This document shows, one piece after another, positions 11,750-22,986 of a DNA stretch of 45,651 nt. The position numbers were made by a program, and so were the translations under genes. This DNA comes from Planoprotostelium fungivorum (Eukaryota > Evosea > Variosea > Cavosteliida > Cavosteliaceae): positions 1-45,651 of the forward strand of contig MDYQ01000218.1 in assembly GCA_003024175.1 (NCBI GenBank). The letters run 5' to 3'. Numbering within the stretch: position 1 is the first letter of the stretch; every line of letters begins with the position of its first letter. The notes beneath the pieces were generated by a model. That model did not search any database. It was not told the origin of the DNA and saw only the letters and a list, made by a program, of their open reading frames with translations.

Positions 11750-12598
11750 TTATCTGCTGGCATCATCGTGATGTTTGTGTGTCGCTGATGATGAAATGGA
11801 GGTTGACGTCCTCCAGCGGCTGAAAGCGGGATGAGATAAGATCTCATGCGGTGTGATCCTCTCCTTCGGGTTGGGTTCTAACATCTTCTCGATCACGTCG
11901 ATCGTCTCCGGTGGCACGTCGGTGTCGGCGGGAAACTCCAAATAAGACGATGACGACAGATCGTCTCGTTGGAACGGGTAGTGTCCATAGACGAGACTGT
12001 AGAAAACGACCCCCAGACTCCAAACATCGACCGCTGCGGCCGAGAAATTGGAGACTCTTGCCTTCATCTCTGGCGCAGCGTAGGGTAATGAGCCGCAGAT
12101 GTCATTGCAAGTCGGCTCTCCGTTGATGTAACAGAGTCCAAAGTCGATGAGGGTTGCTTCCTTTGTCGTGGGGTTCCACATGATGTTCTCGAGCTTGATG
12201 TCCTTGTGATATACTTTGCATGCGTGGATGCGGATGAGAGTCGATACGACTTGTACAATGATGCGACGAGCGAGTCTCTCAGATATCCCTTCATAGCTTC
12301 TGTCCTCTAATAGTTGCAGCAGATCGCAGCCGGGAATGTGATCCATCGTGATGTAGTAGTGGTTGTCATCTTGTGTGTATGACTGCAAGTGAGCGACACC
12401 CTTCACTGTCTTGAGTAGAAGGCCAGCTATGATCTCGGTGGCAGCCCTCTTGTTGCTCCTCCTCTTCGGTATCATCTTCACCACCGAGCATCGTTCTTCA
12501 TCTCCTTCGATCAACAAGATCTTCCCCTGGCTGCCAGACCCTAAGAAGCTGGCGTTGATGAGCAGAGACGAAGTGACAGAGGGTTCTATTCTGCACAT
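11750..12598 (-). CDS. Serine/threonine protein kinase (intronless)
   Basis: A single exon encodes 282 residues that are essentially all kinase domain. Visible motifs are the glycine loop GSGSQGKI (about residue 20), the VAIK-type lysine in VVKMIPKR, the catalytic loop YHKDIKLENIMWN (HKD in place of HRD; Asp and Asn present), the metal-binding DFGL, and YAAPEM as the APE motif, with subdomain IX DVWSLGVVFYSLVYGHYPF. All catalytic residues are present, so it should be active. The pattern is CAMK/SNF1-like, but there is no regulatory tail and substrates cannot be inferred. It is one of very few intronless genes here, which may point to retroposition. An AATAAA on this strand (11728-11733) follows the stop by about 17 bases. 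The gene converges with the giant repeat protein, only 51 bases away. Confidence 0.9.
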   Translation of the reverse strand: MCRIEPSVTSSLLINASFLGSGSQGKILLIEGDEERCSVVKMIPKRRSNKRAATEIIAGLLLKTVKGVAHLQSYTQDDNHYYITMDHIPGCDLLQLLEDRSYEGISERLARRIIVQVVSTLIRIHACKVYHKDIKLENIMWNPTTKEATLIDFGLCYINGEPTCNDICGSLPYAAPEMKARVSNFSAAAVDVWSLGVVFYSLVYGHYPFQRDDLSSSSYLEFPADTDVPPETIDVIEKMLEPNPKERITPHEILSHPAFSRWRTSTSISSSATHKHHDDASR

Positions 12599-12934
12599 GT
12601 CTTCCGTCCTCTATTCGTGTTGTGTGTCGGTTTAATTGGCAATATGTGAATTCGAGGAAGAATCTTCTGCTGACGCGAATTTCACATTCTTCCTTTGGAA
12701 AGTAAAGTAATCCAGACTTCTTGGGTCGACGCCAAATTGTTCCGACCCAGTCGCGATTTTACACCAACAACGATTGCAAAACGATGACGCGATCGGCGGG
12801 TGGTGAAGAACGCTACACTACGATCCTTCACTCTCTGTCACGTTGAGATCAGAGGAGGGATCTTGATATCACACATGAAATCACAAGGTGCTTATACATC
12901 GGGTATGCAATGTTCCGCTGTTGTTTATTCTCTC
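12599..12934. other. Spacer with a small stem-loop and a polyadenylation signal
   Basis: No convincing gene is present. An AATAAA on the minus strand (12924-12929) serves the small gene to the right. At 12722-12748 there is a 7-bp inverted repeat (TGGGTCG/CGACCCA) around a loop. At about 12640-12690 the sequence shows partial dyads such as GAAGAATCTTC. These lie where the promoter of the minus-strand kinase should be. Confidence 0.4.
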
Positions 12935-13312
12935 TCACTTTCCGTGCTTCTTCTGGACCGTCTCTACGGTCTGCTTCTGCAGCTCCTCGACTGATTTATC
13001 GGACGAGCGCTCTGCCTTGATGACAGCTTCTGAGTTGGAGGCGACAGCTTCGTTCCATCCCTTGTGCTCTGGAATGGTGTCCACGTGTTGGTCTGACATT
13101 CTTTAGACATCGAATACAGTGACGTCACTGCGCTCACTCTTGAGGGTCTTCTCCTTCTCGGCGTCAGTTCTTTGCTTCTGTCCTGTCTTGTTGGGGTTGT
13201 TCGTCTCAGGGTCGTGAGAAAGCTTCATGGTGCGTGTGGTGTGAAGAGGTCTTCTGACTTGAGAGGGAACAGCGATCCTTCTGGTGTTCTGTACGATCTT
13301 GGCGGCGAGCAT
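12935..13312 (-). CDS. Small charged protein, probably mitochondrial
   Basis: Two exons appear to join by a 36-nt intron (GTGACGTCA... to ...GTCAG, about 13086-13121), giving roughly 111 residues. The N-terminus MLAAKIVQNTRRIAVPSQVR, followed by RPLHTTRT, is a typical arginine-rich, acid-poor mitochondrial presequence. The mature part is hydrophilic and ends HKGWNEAVASNSEAVIKAER, then SVEELQKQTVETVQKKHGK. The GWNE...SEA.IKA(D/E)R...EELQ pattern resembles small fungal proteins of unknown function, from memory. Without splicing the first exon ends after VTVFDV. The stop is followed by AATAAA within 6 bases. Confidence 0.65.
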
Positions 13313-13611
13313 GGTGTCGGTTGCGTGTCTGTGTGCTGATGATATTGTGCCGCAGGAGGCGGTCGAAATCTGAACGAAAGTTGAGTCACGTGATGCCCTT
13401 CACAACTATAAAATGAGTGTATTGGATTTATTCTTCATGGTGGCTGTCAACTCTTTTTCGGACTTCCTTGAAGTCGGAACATTTGAGCAAAAGCAAAATC
13501 GTCATCACGGCACTTCCTTCACTCTCTTCGAAGAGGGCACGTATCATCGTACCTCTCATCGCCTTACTCTTCTACTACTTTTTATCTTCTAATAGCAACG
13601 AGAGAACAACC
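13313..13611. promoter_or_regulatory. Divergent promoter region with a TATA-like box
   Basis: The spacer lies between the small minus-strand gene and the aminopeptidase. CTATAAAAT at 13406-13414 is the best TATA-like element, with an E-box CACGTG at 13387-13392. If transcription begins 25-30 bases after the TATA-like box, the ATG at 13417 would not be in the mRNA, which favours the start at 13612. Confidence 0.45.
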
Positions 13612-16600
13612 ATGTCTGAGAAGCAAGAGCGTGTGTTGCTGCCCGAATCGGTCAAGCCAAGCCAGTATCACATCCACTTGACGCCTGATCTCAAGAACTT
13701 TACGTTCCATGGAAGCATGTTGATCGATGTTCAAGTCAAAGAGGCTACGGACACCATTCAACTGCATTCCCAAGAGATCAAGGTGATAGGCGATTGTATG
13801 GTGAGAAACTAAAGGCAGTTTAGATCAACAGCGTGGCGATCACTGCCATTAGCTCTTCTGAGAAGTTCAAGGCCACTGAAGTCTCTTACGATGAGGGAGA
13901 AGAGCGCGCCATCATCAAATTTGCCTCTGCCATCCAGCCTGGACACGCCCAAATCGATATCGATTACGACGGAATCCTCAACGACAAGATGAAGGGATTC
14001 TACAGAGCCAAATACACTCTCAACGGTGAACAGAGGTGCGTTATCATCTTCGAAGCATTCGACTCATTTAATCGCTGACGTCATCCATAGACACATGGCC
14101 ACCACTCAATTCGAGCCCACTGGCGCCAGAAAGGCTTTCCCATGCTGGGACGAACCCGCAGTGAAGGCGATCTTCAACATCACACTCACATTCCCCGAGC
14201 ACCTCACCGGCCTCTCCAACATGGATCCCGTGCAAGAGTCAGGTACATCCATCTACATCGATGTAGATTGACTCTCACCAGTGCAAAACGGACTCAAGAC
14301 GGTCAAATACGCACCATCTCCCATCATGTCCACCTACCTCGTCGCTTTTGTCATCGGAGAGTTCGATCATGTAGAAGGTCACACGAAAGACAATGTTCGT
14401 GTTAGAATCTACACCCCCGTCGGTAAGAAAGAGACCGGTCTCTTCTCTCTGGACGTTGCAAGTGAGCCCACCTCTAGAATTTTCTCGGAAGATTTACGCG
14501 GGAACAGTCAAGACCCTCGAGTTCTTCAACGAATACTACGGCATCCCTTATCCTCTAACTAAGATGGACAAGGTAGCCGTACCTGATTTCTCCGCTGGCG
14601 CCATGGAGTGAGTTGGCGGGAAAATTTTCTGCGATTTTTCTGACGATTCCAGGAACTGGGGTCTCGTCACTTACCGTGAGACCGCCCTCCTCATCGATCC
14701 CAAATTATCCGGACTCACCAGCAAGACCCGCGTCGCCTACGTCGTCGCCCACGAGCGTGAGTCGTGTCTCGTTGTAGATGGCTGATGACGTCATAGTCGC
14801 CCACCAATGGTTTGGTAACTTGGTTACCATGGAGTGGTGGAAGGAACTGTGGCTCAACGAAGGTTTCGCTACCTTCGTGGGAACCCAGGCCATCGATCAC
14901 ATTTTCCCGGAATGGAAGGTGACATCCATCTACAACGGCGTTGTAGATGACACGGATAGGTCTGGACGCAATTCATCAGCGACTACATCAACACGGCGCA
15001 GTCTTTAGATGGTCTGGAGAGCTCTCACCCCATCGAAGTGGAAGTCTACAACTCGGCACAGATCGAGGAGATCTTCGATGCCATCAGCTACAACAAGGGT
15101 GCCTCCGTACGTACAGAAGATGGTTCGTTGTAGATTGACGTTCGCAGGTGATTCGCATGATCTGCGATCAGATCGGAGAGGCTGCCTTCAGAAAGGGACT
15201 CAACATTTACCTCGAGCGCTTCAAGTATTCCAACGCCGTCACAACAGTGAGTCCATCTACAACCCGCCAATCTCATCTTCCTTAGGACTTGTGGAACGCT
15301 CTCTCTGAGGCATCTGGCTATGACGTGGCAAATTTCATGAACGGCTACACGAAGAAGACAGGTTACCCTCTCGTCACTGTAGAATCTACAAGTGATCCTT
15401 CTGTCTTCAAGGTATCTCAACAGAGGTTTTTGGCCTCCGGAAAGATTATCGTGAGTGTTCGTCTACAATGGCGTTGTAGATGGTGATTAAATGACGTTCA
15501 GCACGACGATCTGTGGTGGGTTTCCATTCGCGTCCGATCCTCCAACAACCCCAACGAGGTGAGATTTGGCGGGAAAAGGGTCGATCTACAACGTTGTAGA
15601 TTCTCTCGTACGATTTCAAGGAGAAGGAAGGACACATCACTTTCAAGAACGTCGAGGGAAGCCGTTGGATCAAGGTCAACGCTGATTCTTCCGGATTTTT
15701 CCGTGTCCGCTACTCTTGTGAGAGATATTTCCCGCCGAAATCCTCGACTGACGTGTAACAGCGGATTTGGCGGCAAAATTGACCGGCCCAATTCAGAACA
15801 TGGAATTGGGACCTGTAGACAGAATCGGTATCCAAGGCGACGCCTTCGCCCTCTCCGTCGCCGGTCTCGCCCCCTTGTCTGAGGTACCGTCCCAAATTAT
15901 TTGGCGGGAAAACTGACGTCCCAAAGGCGCTCAACCTGGCTCGCGCCTACGTCAACGAGACGGAGTACACCGTCTGGGCCGATTTGGCGGGAAATCTTGC
16001 CAAGGTTGGAATCGTGTGGTCCCTCGAGCCCAACAGCCAGCAGTACAGAAGATTCGTCGTCAACGTCTTCTCCTCCATCGGAAACAAGTTGGGGTGAGCT
16101 GCCACGTCATCATGACGTCATCTGACGTGGCAACAGCTGGGACGCCAAGCCAGAAGACACCGACCTCCAAAAGTTGTTGCGCGTCACCGCGTTGGCTCAG
16201 CTGGTGAGAAGAATAAAATACAATAAAATAAAATTCTGACGTGACTGCAGGGTAACAATGGAGACAGCGCTACCATAGAAGAAGCGAAGAGGAGATTCAA
16301 AGAACTCGTGGCGGGAAGACTAGAGATGCCAGCAGACATCCGTGCTCTCGTCTACAAGTTGACCGTCGCCCACGGCGGCCACGAGGAATTCGACCAAGTC
16401 GTAGACATCTACAGGTGACCCTCTACAACCCGCCACACGTTCACACTCCACAGAAAGACCGACCTCCACGAAGAGAAAGTTCGCGCCTTGAGAGCCCTCG
16501 GTGCATCAGATCGTCATGATCTCATCGCGAGAGCGTTAGACTTCATCATGAGTTCTGAAGTCAGATCGCAAGACTTTTTCGTCGGTCTACATCCTCTCAC

Positions 16601-16945
16601 CCAAACGGCACCCGGTCGCGTGGCCGCGTGGAAGTTCCTCCAAGACAGGTATGACTCGTCACTCTACGTCACGAGCTGACTCGTTGTAGATGGGTGGAGA
16701 TCGAGAAGACCCTGGGAGACTCTGCAGGTCTGTTAGACAGGACCATTGGATATGCCACCAGCACGTTCGCCTCTGATGAGAGAGCTGATGAGATCGAAAA
16801 CTTCTTTAAGACAAAGTCTGTGCCACAGGCAGAGAGGACCATCAGACAGTCTCTCGAGGCCGTGCGTGCCAACAGCAGGTGGTTGAAGAACAACCGCGAG
16901 GGTGTCGCCAAGTGGTTGAACGACAACTTTCCCAACTCTCAGTAG
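13612..16945 (+). CDS. NPEPPS: Puromycin-sensitive-type M1 aminopeptidase
   Basis: This zinc metallopeptidase removes N-terminal residues from peptides; the PSA subfamily is mainly cytosolic. About 20 short introns interrupt the gene, and the product is roughly 870 residues, as expected. Visible are [20 protein letters not shown], the substrate-binding GAMEN motif (SAGAME, split by an intron at 14609-14652, then [13 protein letters not shown]), and the zinc site HELAHQWFGN (split by an intron at about 14759-14798) with the third ligand in WLNEGFAT. The C-terminal helical ERAP1-like domain runs from [10 protein letters not shown] to the end ([10 protein letters not shown]). An alternative upstream ATG at 13417 would add 65 residues with a hydrophobic stretch (IIVPLIALLFYYFL) and make a membrane-anchored form, but the TATA-like box argues against it. 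AATAAA follows the stop at 16953-16958. Confidence 0.93.
14251..14268 (+). repeat. 18-nt intronic palindrome, variant centre
   Basis: ATCTACATCGATGTAGAT is a perfect palindrome in a 39-nt intron (about 14241-14280) of the aminopeptidase. It has the same arms as the CTACAAC palindromes but a different core (ATCGAT in place of AACGTT). The symmetry is therefore kept while the sequence changes. Confidence 0.85.
14927..14949 (+). repeat. 11-bp inverted repeat with 1-nt centre in an intron
   Basis: CATCTACAACG and CGTTGTAGATG flank a single G. It fills most of a 41-nt intron (about 14919-14959) of the aminopeptidase. Confidence 0.85.
15584..15601 (+). repeat. 18-nt palindrome spanning a 3' splice site
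   Basis: ATCTACAACGTTGTAGAT is a perfect palindrome at the end of an intron (about 15560-15599). Frame continuity places the acceptor AG inside the palindrome (GTTGTAG followed by ATTCTCTCG). The same intron also contains TTTGGCGGGAAAA. Confidence 0.8.
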
Positions 16946-16991
16946 ATTGTGAAATAAAATCAATGCAAGAACAATCGTCTATCTACATCCA

Positions 16992-18957
16992 TCACAGACG
17001 TTTATTCTCCTTCGGTGGATGACTCCACGTTTCATTCCTCAAACATATAGAGACTACTAAGTCTAATCTTCTATCTGTCTCTGTGATGTTTCTTTTGGAA
17101 GGACCAAAGCGCAGACGACACAAATGACCTGACTTCCTCAGTTTCCTTCCAACAGATACTCCCACCAATAAGACGATATAAACAGGTAGTGCAAATGTGA
17201 TGTCCCAGCCTCCTAACACCTGATTTCCTCACATCAGATCTCAGCCGAACGATATCGAATTCACCTGAGCCACGAATGGAGTGACAATTCCACCGAATCT
17301 CGCAAACGCTTGGAGTATTCCATAACCTGAAGATCTCACACTGGTGGGCAGCAACTGTATCCGTCACTCCACGTTCATCTTCACATCCTCCACCTCAGGG
17401 ATGTATTGATAGGTGACCTGCAAGCTTCCCACGATGGATCCTCTCATGACAAATAGAACGAGGACGATGAGTGAACGACTGGCACTCGACATGACACAGA
17501 GCAACAAGAAGCAGAAGCCCACACAGCACGTGGCAAAGTGGGACGCCAGTACCTGCGACGTACGTATTCGTCCTGAGTTACCGTCGAAATCTCACCTTCT
17601 TACGTCCCACGTAACGTAACAAGACGGAATTGATCAAGAGGACCAACCATTCTGCGGACCCAGAGACTAAGAAGCCCAAATAATCGGAAGCTGTGATATC
17701 ACGTGAGATATCATCTGAATGGGTCACCCACCGATCATCTGTGGACATCCACTGTCGTCTCTCGGTCTGACGCTGATCTGGTTGCTGTTGTCCGCCAATA
17801 CAACGAGTGACACCAGATTGATGCCGTTGTAGACGAAGGTGTTGGTGAAATTGATGATCGTGAGGAGGACCATCGATTTGAAGAGAGATTTCGAGTAGAA
17901 TTGACGGAGATCTCCTCGATCGGTCTCTGGTACGGGGAGGAGGGGTCCGGGTGGTGGCTGTGGCGTGTCATGATATCATGTGAGATGTCTTCGGACCTTT
18001 CGGTTCAGTCTGGCCATATCTTGAATCTGCGCCTGCGCTTGCGATTGTCGACCCATCGTCATCAGCCACCGAACGCTCTCGGGTACCATCCTATCGTGTG
18101 TCGACATTTAGCGGTCGACATTTAGCGGTCGACATTTATGATCACCTGAACAAGACCACAGGAACGAGTGAGGGGATGATGGTGAGAGCCAACAGCAGCC
18201 TCCAGCCTGCATTTGGGACGACGAGCCAAGCTAAGAGGCAAACCAAGTTGATACCGCTCGTGAGCCACACCGATTGTCCCAAAATGATGGCGTAATGTCG
18301 CATTCGAATGGGGAAATACTCGACCATGGTTGCCATGGGAACGTGTGTCCCACCGATCCAGAAGCCAATGATGGTGCGACAGATTAAAAAGAAATAAAAA
18401 TTTGGAGAAATTGCGCTCAAGAGACCAAAGAGGGCGACGCAGGCGGTAGATACCAAGAAGATTGGCCGTCTACAACGAGTCAGTGGTGGGTTGTAGAATG
18501 AAGAAATCATATACCTGCCGTAGCGATCAGAACAGACACCACAGAAGATGGAGCCCAGAGACATTCCAACATAGACGACGGTGCTCAGACTCGCCTTCTG
18601 GACCTTTGTCACGATCAATTGTGGACGTCGTCATCATGCATGATTGGAAATGAGATTAACACACGGCGGATAGCCCCCACAGACAAGTGATGGGGAGTGT
18701 GATGAAGACAACGAGGACGAGCTCGGCGCCATCGGTGATGAACGCTGGCCCGAAGAGAAGAACCATTCGTGTCTGAAACCAACCGAAACCCACTTTCTGA
18801 TCGATCTCAATCATCAATCGAGACGATCGGCGTTATAATTATCTATCCCTCGATCAAAAAATTTCACCTCGATGGCGTCACCAGAGGACAATTGAGGTTC
18901 TATGTCGTCACCTTTGATCTCTGACAGTTCTTGATCGATGGCTGCATATTCCGTCAT
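16992..18957 (-). CDS. Major facilitator superfamily transporter, SV2/SVOP-like
   Basis: The N-terminus MTEYAAIDQELSEIKGDD leads into VGFGWFQTRMVLLFGPAFI, then DGAELVLVVFI. This is the SV2/SVOP-type first helix with its conserved Asp and Glu. The loop 2-3 signature is GVCSDRYGR, followed by FLICRTIIGFWIGGTHVPM, GWRLLLALTIIPSLVPVVLF and PESVRWLMTMGRQSQAQAQI. A later exon has LPTSVRSSGYGILQAFARFG and TPFVAQVLGGWDITFALPVY. Twelve helices are expected and most can be traced. The substrate is not predictable. The last exon is uncertain: one frame runs to 16992, but an AATAAA on this strand at 17001-17006 suggests the message ends about there. One intron contains a tandem repeat (18101-18137). Confidence 0.8.
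18101..18137 (-). repeat. 14-nt unit repeated about 2.6 times within an MFS intron
   Basis: On the plus strand the unit TCGACATTTAGCGG occurs at 18101 and 18115, with a partial third copy at 18129. It lies in the transporter intron between the exons encoding PVVLF and PESVRWL. In the sense direction each junction gives GCTAAATG, a branch-point-like word, so the repeat duplicates the likely branch site. Confidence 0.8.
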
Positions 18958-19145
18958 TAGTCAGCGTACGAGAGATCTGATCATCGATTGGTATTCATGG
19001 GCAGTTGTAATTCACATCGGGTGCACGCATCGTACATTCGTGTGGACAAAGTCTCACGTCTTCTTCAATGGTTCGTATACTCAAGGCATCAGCGTCCAAT
19101 ATATAATGTTGTCAAATTTGACTCATTATTTGATTTATTGCTCGA

Positions 19146-19562
19146 ATGATTTCCCTTCATAACGTGTGTGCAAGCGATTCTAATCACCGATTCCAATCCA
19201 GTTGGCCTCAGAATCTGTTCTACGGTGTAATCATCAGGGAAGACGAACCTCCCGCACGTGCATCGAGAAGAGAGGGCGGGACGCATTCAGATTGAAAACT
19301 ACTTGGCGCACAGCCGAGGATCTCGAGGGAGCAGAACTCTACCATCGAGATCCTCTTATGCGTGGGCTTGTATCTACACGAGCATCTACCGTCTCTCGTC
19401 TCTCTGCAACATGCAGGGGTCGATCATTGGATCACACGCGATCGTCCCATCATTCTACAACGTCTCAACCGTCACGAAAACAACAGCGTGTTCTTCTGGG
19501 AGATTAACGGAGATGAAGAGGATGTTATCGACAACAGTACAGTGTCTATGTCTGTGTCTTAG
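19146..19562 (+). CDS. Small unrecognised protein (tentative model)
   Basis: Three putative exons give about 100 residues: MISLHNVCASDSNHRFQSSW continuing to NLFYGVIIREDEPPA, then PEDLEGAELYHRDPLMR, then VDHWITRDRPIILQRLNRH and NNSVFFWEINGDEEDVIDN. Inferred introns are about 19256-19311 and 19369-19423. The joins keep an acidic, plausible protein sense, but unspliced readings in the same frame contain a TGA at 19293-19295, so a decayed gene is possible. I recognise no family. The gene lies between the divergent MFS transporter and the dynamin gene, 125 bases upstream of the latter. Confidence 0.4.
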
Positions 19563-19687
19563 ATGTTCGTCGTCACCAGATTGTGTGGTAGTGTGGAACG
19601 GGCAAACCGAAAAGCTGCGACTCTGATTTTTCAAGTTGAAAACTCTGCCTGATAACAGCTTCCGTGGCAAAGGTTTCATCTTCAGAC

Positions 19688-22600
19688 ATGTTCGGCCACA
19701 AAGACAAGAAGGAGAAGAAAGAGAAGGAGAAGGATAAGAAGGACAAGAGGAACACGCTAGGTCCTAGCAAACTAGCAGAGCTGGAAGGTGGGAAAATGAA
19801 TCGATGTTTGACGATTCGGGCGATCTGATATCGATTCAGCGGAGAAGAGAGACGCAGCAAGCAACGATACTTCCCGCCAGGTATGTTCGATTCGGACGGA
19901 CTCACATTTTCCTCTGAATTGAAACTCATTGCCCCCAGATCTCTCGCACACCCAGCGGTAATTCCCTCCCTACTTACTCTGCCCCTCCCTCCAATTACGG
20001 TACGACTTCCAGTGTCAGTCAGACCCCAAAGCCATCGGTCCAGAGTGTATTCCCTGCGGCACCTGCACCTACACCCGCTCCGATCACTGTGACTCCTCCA
20101 CCTTCTACTACTGCTGCCACTTCTGCCACCAATGGAAGGCCCTCTAATACGAGCTCACCCACCAAACCGACCACCACAGTAAATCCCGATGCACCTCTAT
20201 CACCCACCGCGGATCAAAAGGAGAAGGGTGCAAAAGCTAAGACCGGTGAGATATGCAATTATCATTCATCCAATCACCACTCATTTGAATGATAGGTGTC
20301 CGAGCGAGAGAGAATGTCGAGCAGGAGCTAAAGACATTGAACGAAGTCAAGATCGACGATCCCGAAGTTCACAAGAGAATGTATCAACAGTACGATCGAC
20401 AAGTGAATCACGATGACTCATCTTCTTCACCTCTGACGTCCACCTTCAGGTCTATCTCGCCTACGATAAACTGCAATACTACGCCAGAGAGTGAGATATC
20501 TGCCTCGTTGTAGTCTGACGTTCCCAGTCTCAATACATACATGACCACCCCCGAGATCGTCTTCGTGGGCAAGAAAAGTCAGGGAAAATCCACCCTCATT
20601 GAGACTCTATTGGGAGAGCCCATCAATTCCGTTGGCGGGAACGGCACCAAACGACCCATCATCTTCAGCTTGGTCAACAACCCCTCCGCTCAGAGTCCCA
20701 AATTCACCATCAAGAAGGATCCCCTCAAGCCCAACGACCGCGACACCGAGGTGATTTTCGGCGGGAAGCCCAATTGGGACTCAGATCTCCAGGTCTCCGC
20801 GGCGGAAATTTCGGCGGAACTTTCGAAGCGAGCGAGCCTGCAGACTGAAGAGCCCATCGTGGTCGTCTACGAATCGTTCCGTGTGACCAACGTCAACTAC
20901 ATCGACACCCCTGCTTTAGAGGGTCAGCAGGTATAGAGGACACGATATCGAGAGAGTGACCAGAGACAGAGCGAGAACATCGTGAACAATCTGTGCAAGC
21001 CAACGCATCGTCTCATCGTCTACGTCGACGGATCAAACGATTGGTCCACCTTGGAGCATCCCTCCATCATCAAGCAGGTGGAGTCTATTTTTAGACCGTT
21101 GTAGATGGATATTGATCTCATGCAGTTGGATCCTGATTACGCGAGGACGATTTTTGTCTACACTTCCTTCTCCGGTCATCTGTCTACCCTCAGCTCCACT
21201 CGTGAGGTGATATGACGTGTGATGACGTCATCGTGACGTCATGATGCAGGTGAACAAGTACCTATCCGGAGCACTCCCCGATGTCAAGTCTTTCTTCGTC
21301 TCTTCTCCCTCTGAAGCAGTCAAGGCTACCGCCAAGGACATCGATTCTTACCAGAAGAAGGTCCGTCTACAACCAGCCACTCTGAACTATCGTAGCCTAT
21401 TCATTGATTTCATTTTAGGTGTACCAGTACGGCAGGAGAGACTTGAACACTTTGGAATCACTCTCTTACGACAAGAGGTAAATTTCCACGAAATTTCCAT
21501 CTACAACGCTCACTCCCCCAGACACGAGTCCCAGATCGGCATCCACGCCGTGAGACATTACGTCCTCGATTATGCATGGAGATTCTATGAAGAGTCCATT
21601 CCAAGAGTTCTCAAGCAACTGAGAGTGAAGAAGGCTGAGACAACGAAGCAGACGCGACAATTGCAAGCTCAGCTCGCAGCTTTGGACACGTCTAAATTAA
21701 GATCTCTCGCCTCCAATTACGTCATCACCTTCCTCCAGACCGTAGAGAGACTCATTGAAGGTAAGTCTGAAATCTGCGATTGCGATCCGCGCCAACGCTA
21801 GCAGGTACCTCCGAGGGTAACCCTGGAGTCAACGGTCAAACCTTAGACGAGGAGAAATTCTCCTTGGGTGATGGAGACTGGCTGGACCATTCGAATCGTC
21901 CCATTCGCTTCGACCCTGCCTCGTACAACATCCTCTACTGGGACAATAAGTTATACGGTGGACAGCAGTTTGAACGCTTACTGTCCGAATTCAAGGGCGT
22001 CGCGGAACATATTCAGATCTCCGCCTTCAGCGTGAATGACGTAGCCACCGCCGCCGGTATCAACAAGTTGAACAACATCCCCAACTACCACTGGGCGGTA
22101 CGTAACGTGAAAACTCCGTCGATTTTCGCTGACGAGTCGTAGGCCAGTGATCTCGCTCAGCAGAAGTCCCAGGAGTCGTTCTTACCTCTCATCGAACAGC
22201 TGACCATCAGGGCTGTCTATATCATGAAGAGACTGGCTGCCATCGTCAGAGCTGTCTTAGATGCCAGGAGGAAGAAGGCGAGTGGTCCAGACGGCTACGA
22301 GAACCCCGCGAGCAGTCTGGTAGAGGACGCGGACCACTATCGTTACTTCACCAACCACGTAGAAGAGCTCTACTTCAACTTTATCGAGAGCACGGCGAAG
22401 GTGAAAGCGATCGGCAGGTTGTAGATTGACGAAGATGCAGCAATGCAAAGAGAAGGCTTTGGATGAGTTTTACTCCACCCGAACCATCTACTGGGAATCC
22501 ACCGTAGAGTGAGAAATGGCTCGTTGTAGATGAAATGTTCATGGAAAATCAGGTTCGGTGATAGAGGTTTACCCCTGGACCGTAACGGCACGGACGATAC

Positions 22601-22986
22601 GAGAAATTCCGTGGAGAACTTGGCGACGGAGCTGTTCCTCCGCTTGAAGGAGAGAATTACCAAGAATGTTCTCTTGAAATTCTACAACTTTTTCCTCGTT
22701 CCCATGTGAGAGACACCATCATCATCCATCCATCGTCTACATCATCAACGACGAAGAATACATCGGCTGATGTGTCATCAGTCAATCGGAGCTGTGGGGA
22801 GACATCCAAGGAAAAGTCAACACCCTCGGCGACACCGAGTTCGAGCAGGTGTTCGAGCTGAACGACACGAAGGCGAAACTGTCCGCCGAGATCAAGAGAT
22901 TAGAATCCATCACGGCCAGAGCCACCGAGCAAGAGTCAGAGTTCGTCAAGCACGTCGGTGTCTTCACCAAGCGCGATAAGAATTAG
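19688..22986 (+). CDS. ARC5/DRP5-type dynamin-related GTPase
   Basis: The protein has about 830 residues. The N-terminus is lysine-rich (MFGHKDKKEKKEKEKDKKDK), followed by a Pro/Ser/Thr linker. The GTPase domain shows G1 GKKSQGKSTLIETLLGEPIN, G2 NGTKRPI, G3 YIDTPAL and G4-like YVDGSNDW. Downstream similarity to plant ARC5 is clear: LDPDYARTIFVYTSFSG, ESQIGIHAVRHYVLDYAWR, FYEESIPRVLKQLRVKK and LYGGQQFERLLSEFKGVAE. In plants ARC5/DRP5B divides chloroplasts and peroxisomes and DRP5A acts in cytokinesis; Dictyostelium homologues (Dlp proteins) also act in cytokinesis. A role in cell or organelle division is therefore likely but inferred. No PH domain or proline-rich domain is seen at the C-terminus, as in that subfamily. 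AATAAA lies at 23001-23006. Confidence 0.9.

Noticed and set aside
12411-12635. Plus-strand ORF with a hydrophobic start resembling a signal peptide
   Set aside because: It is wholly antisense to the N-lobe of the kinase, whose motifs are clear.
13417-13611. N-terminal membrane anchor for the aminopeptidase
   Set aside because: The upstream ATG is only a few bases after a TATA-like box, and the 65-residue extension has no match to the PSA family. Kept only as an alternative start.
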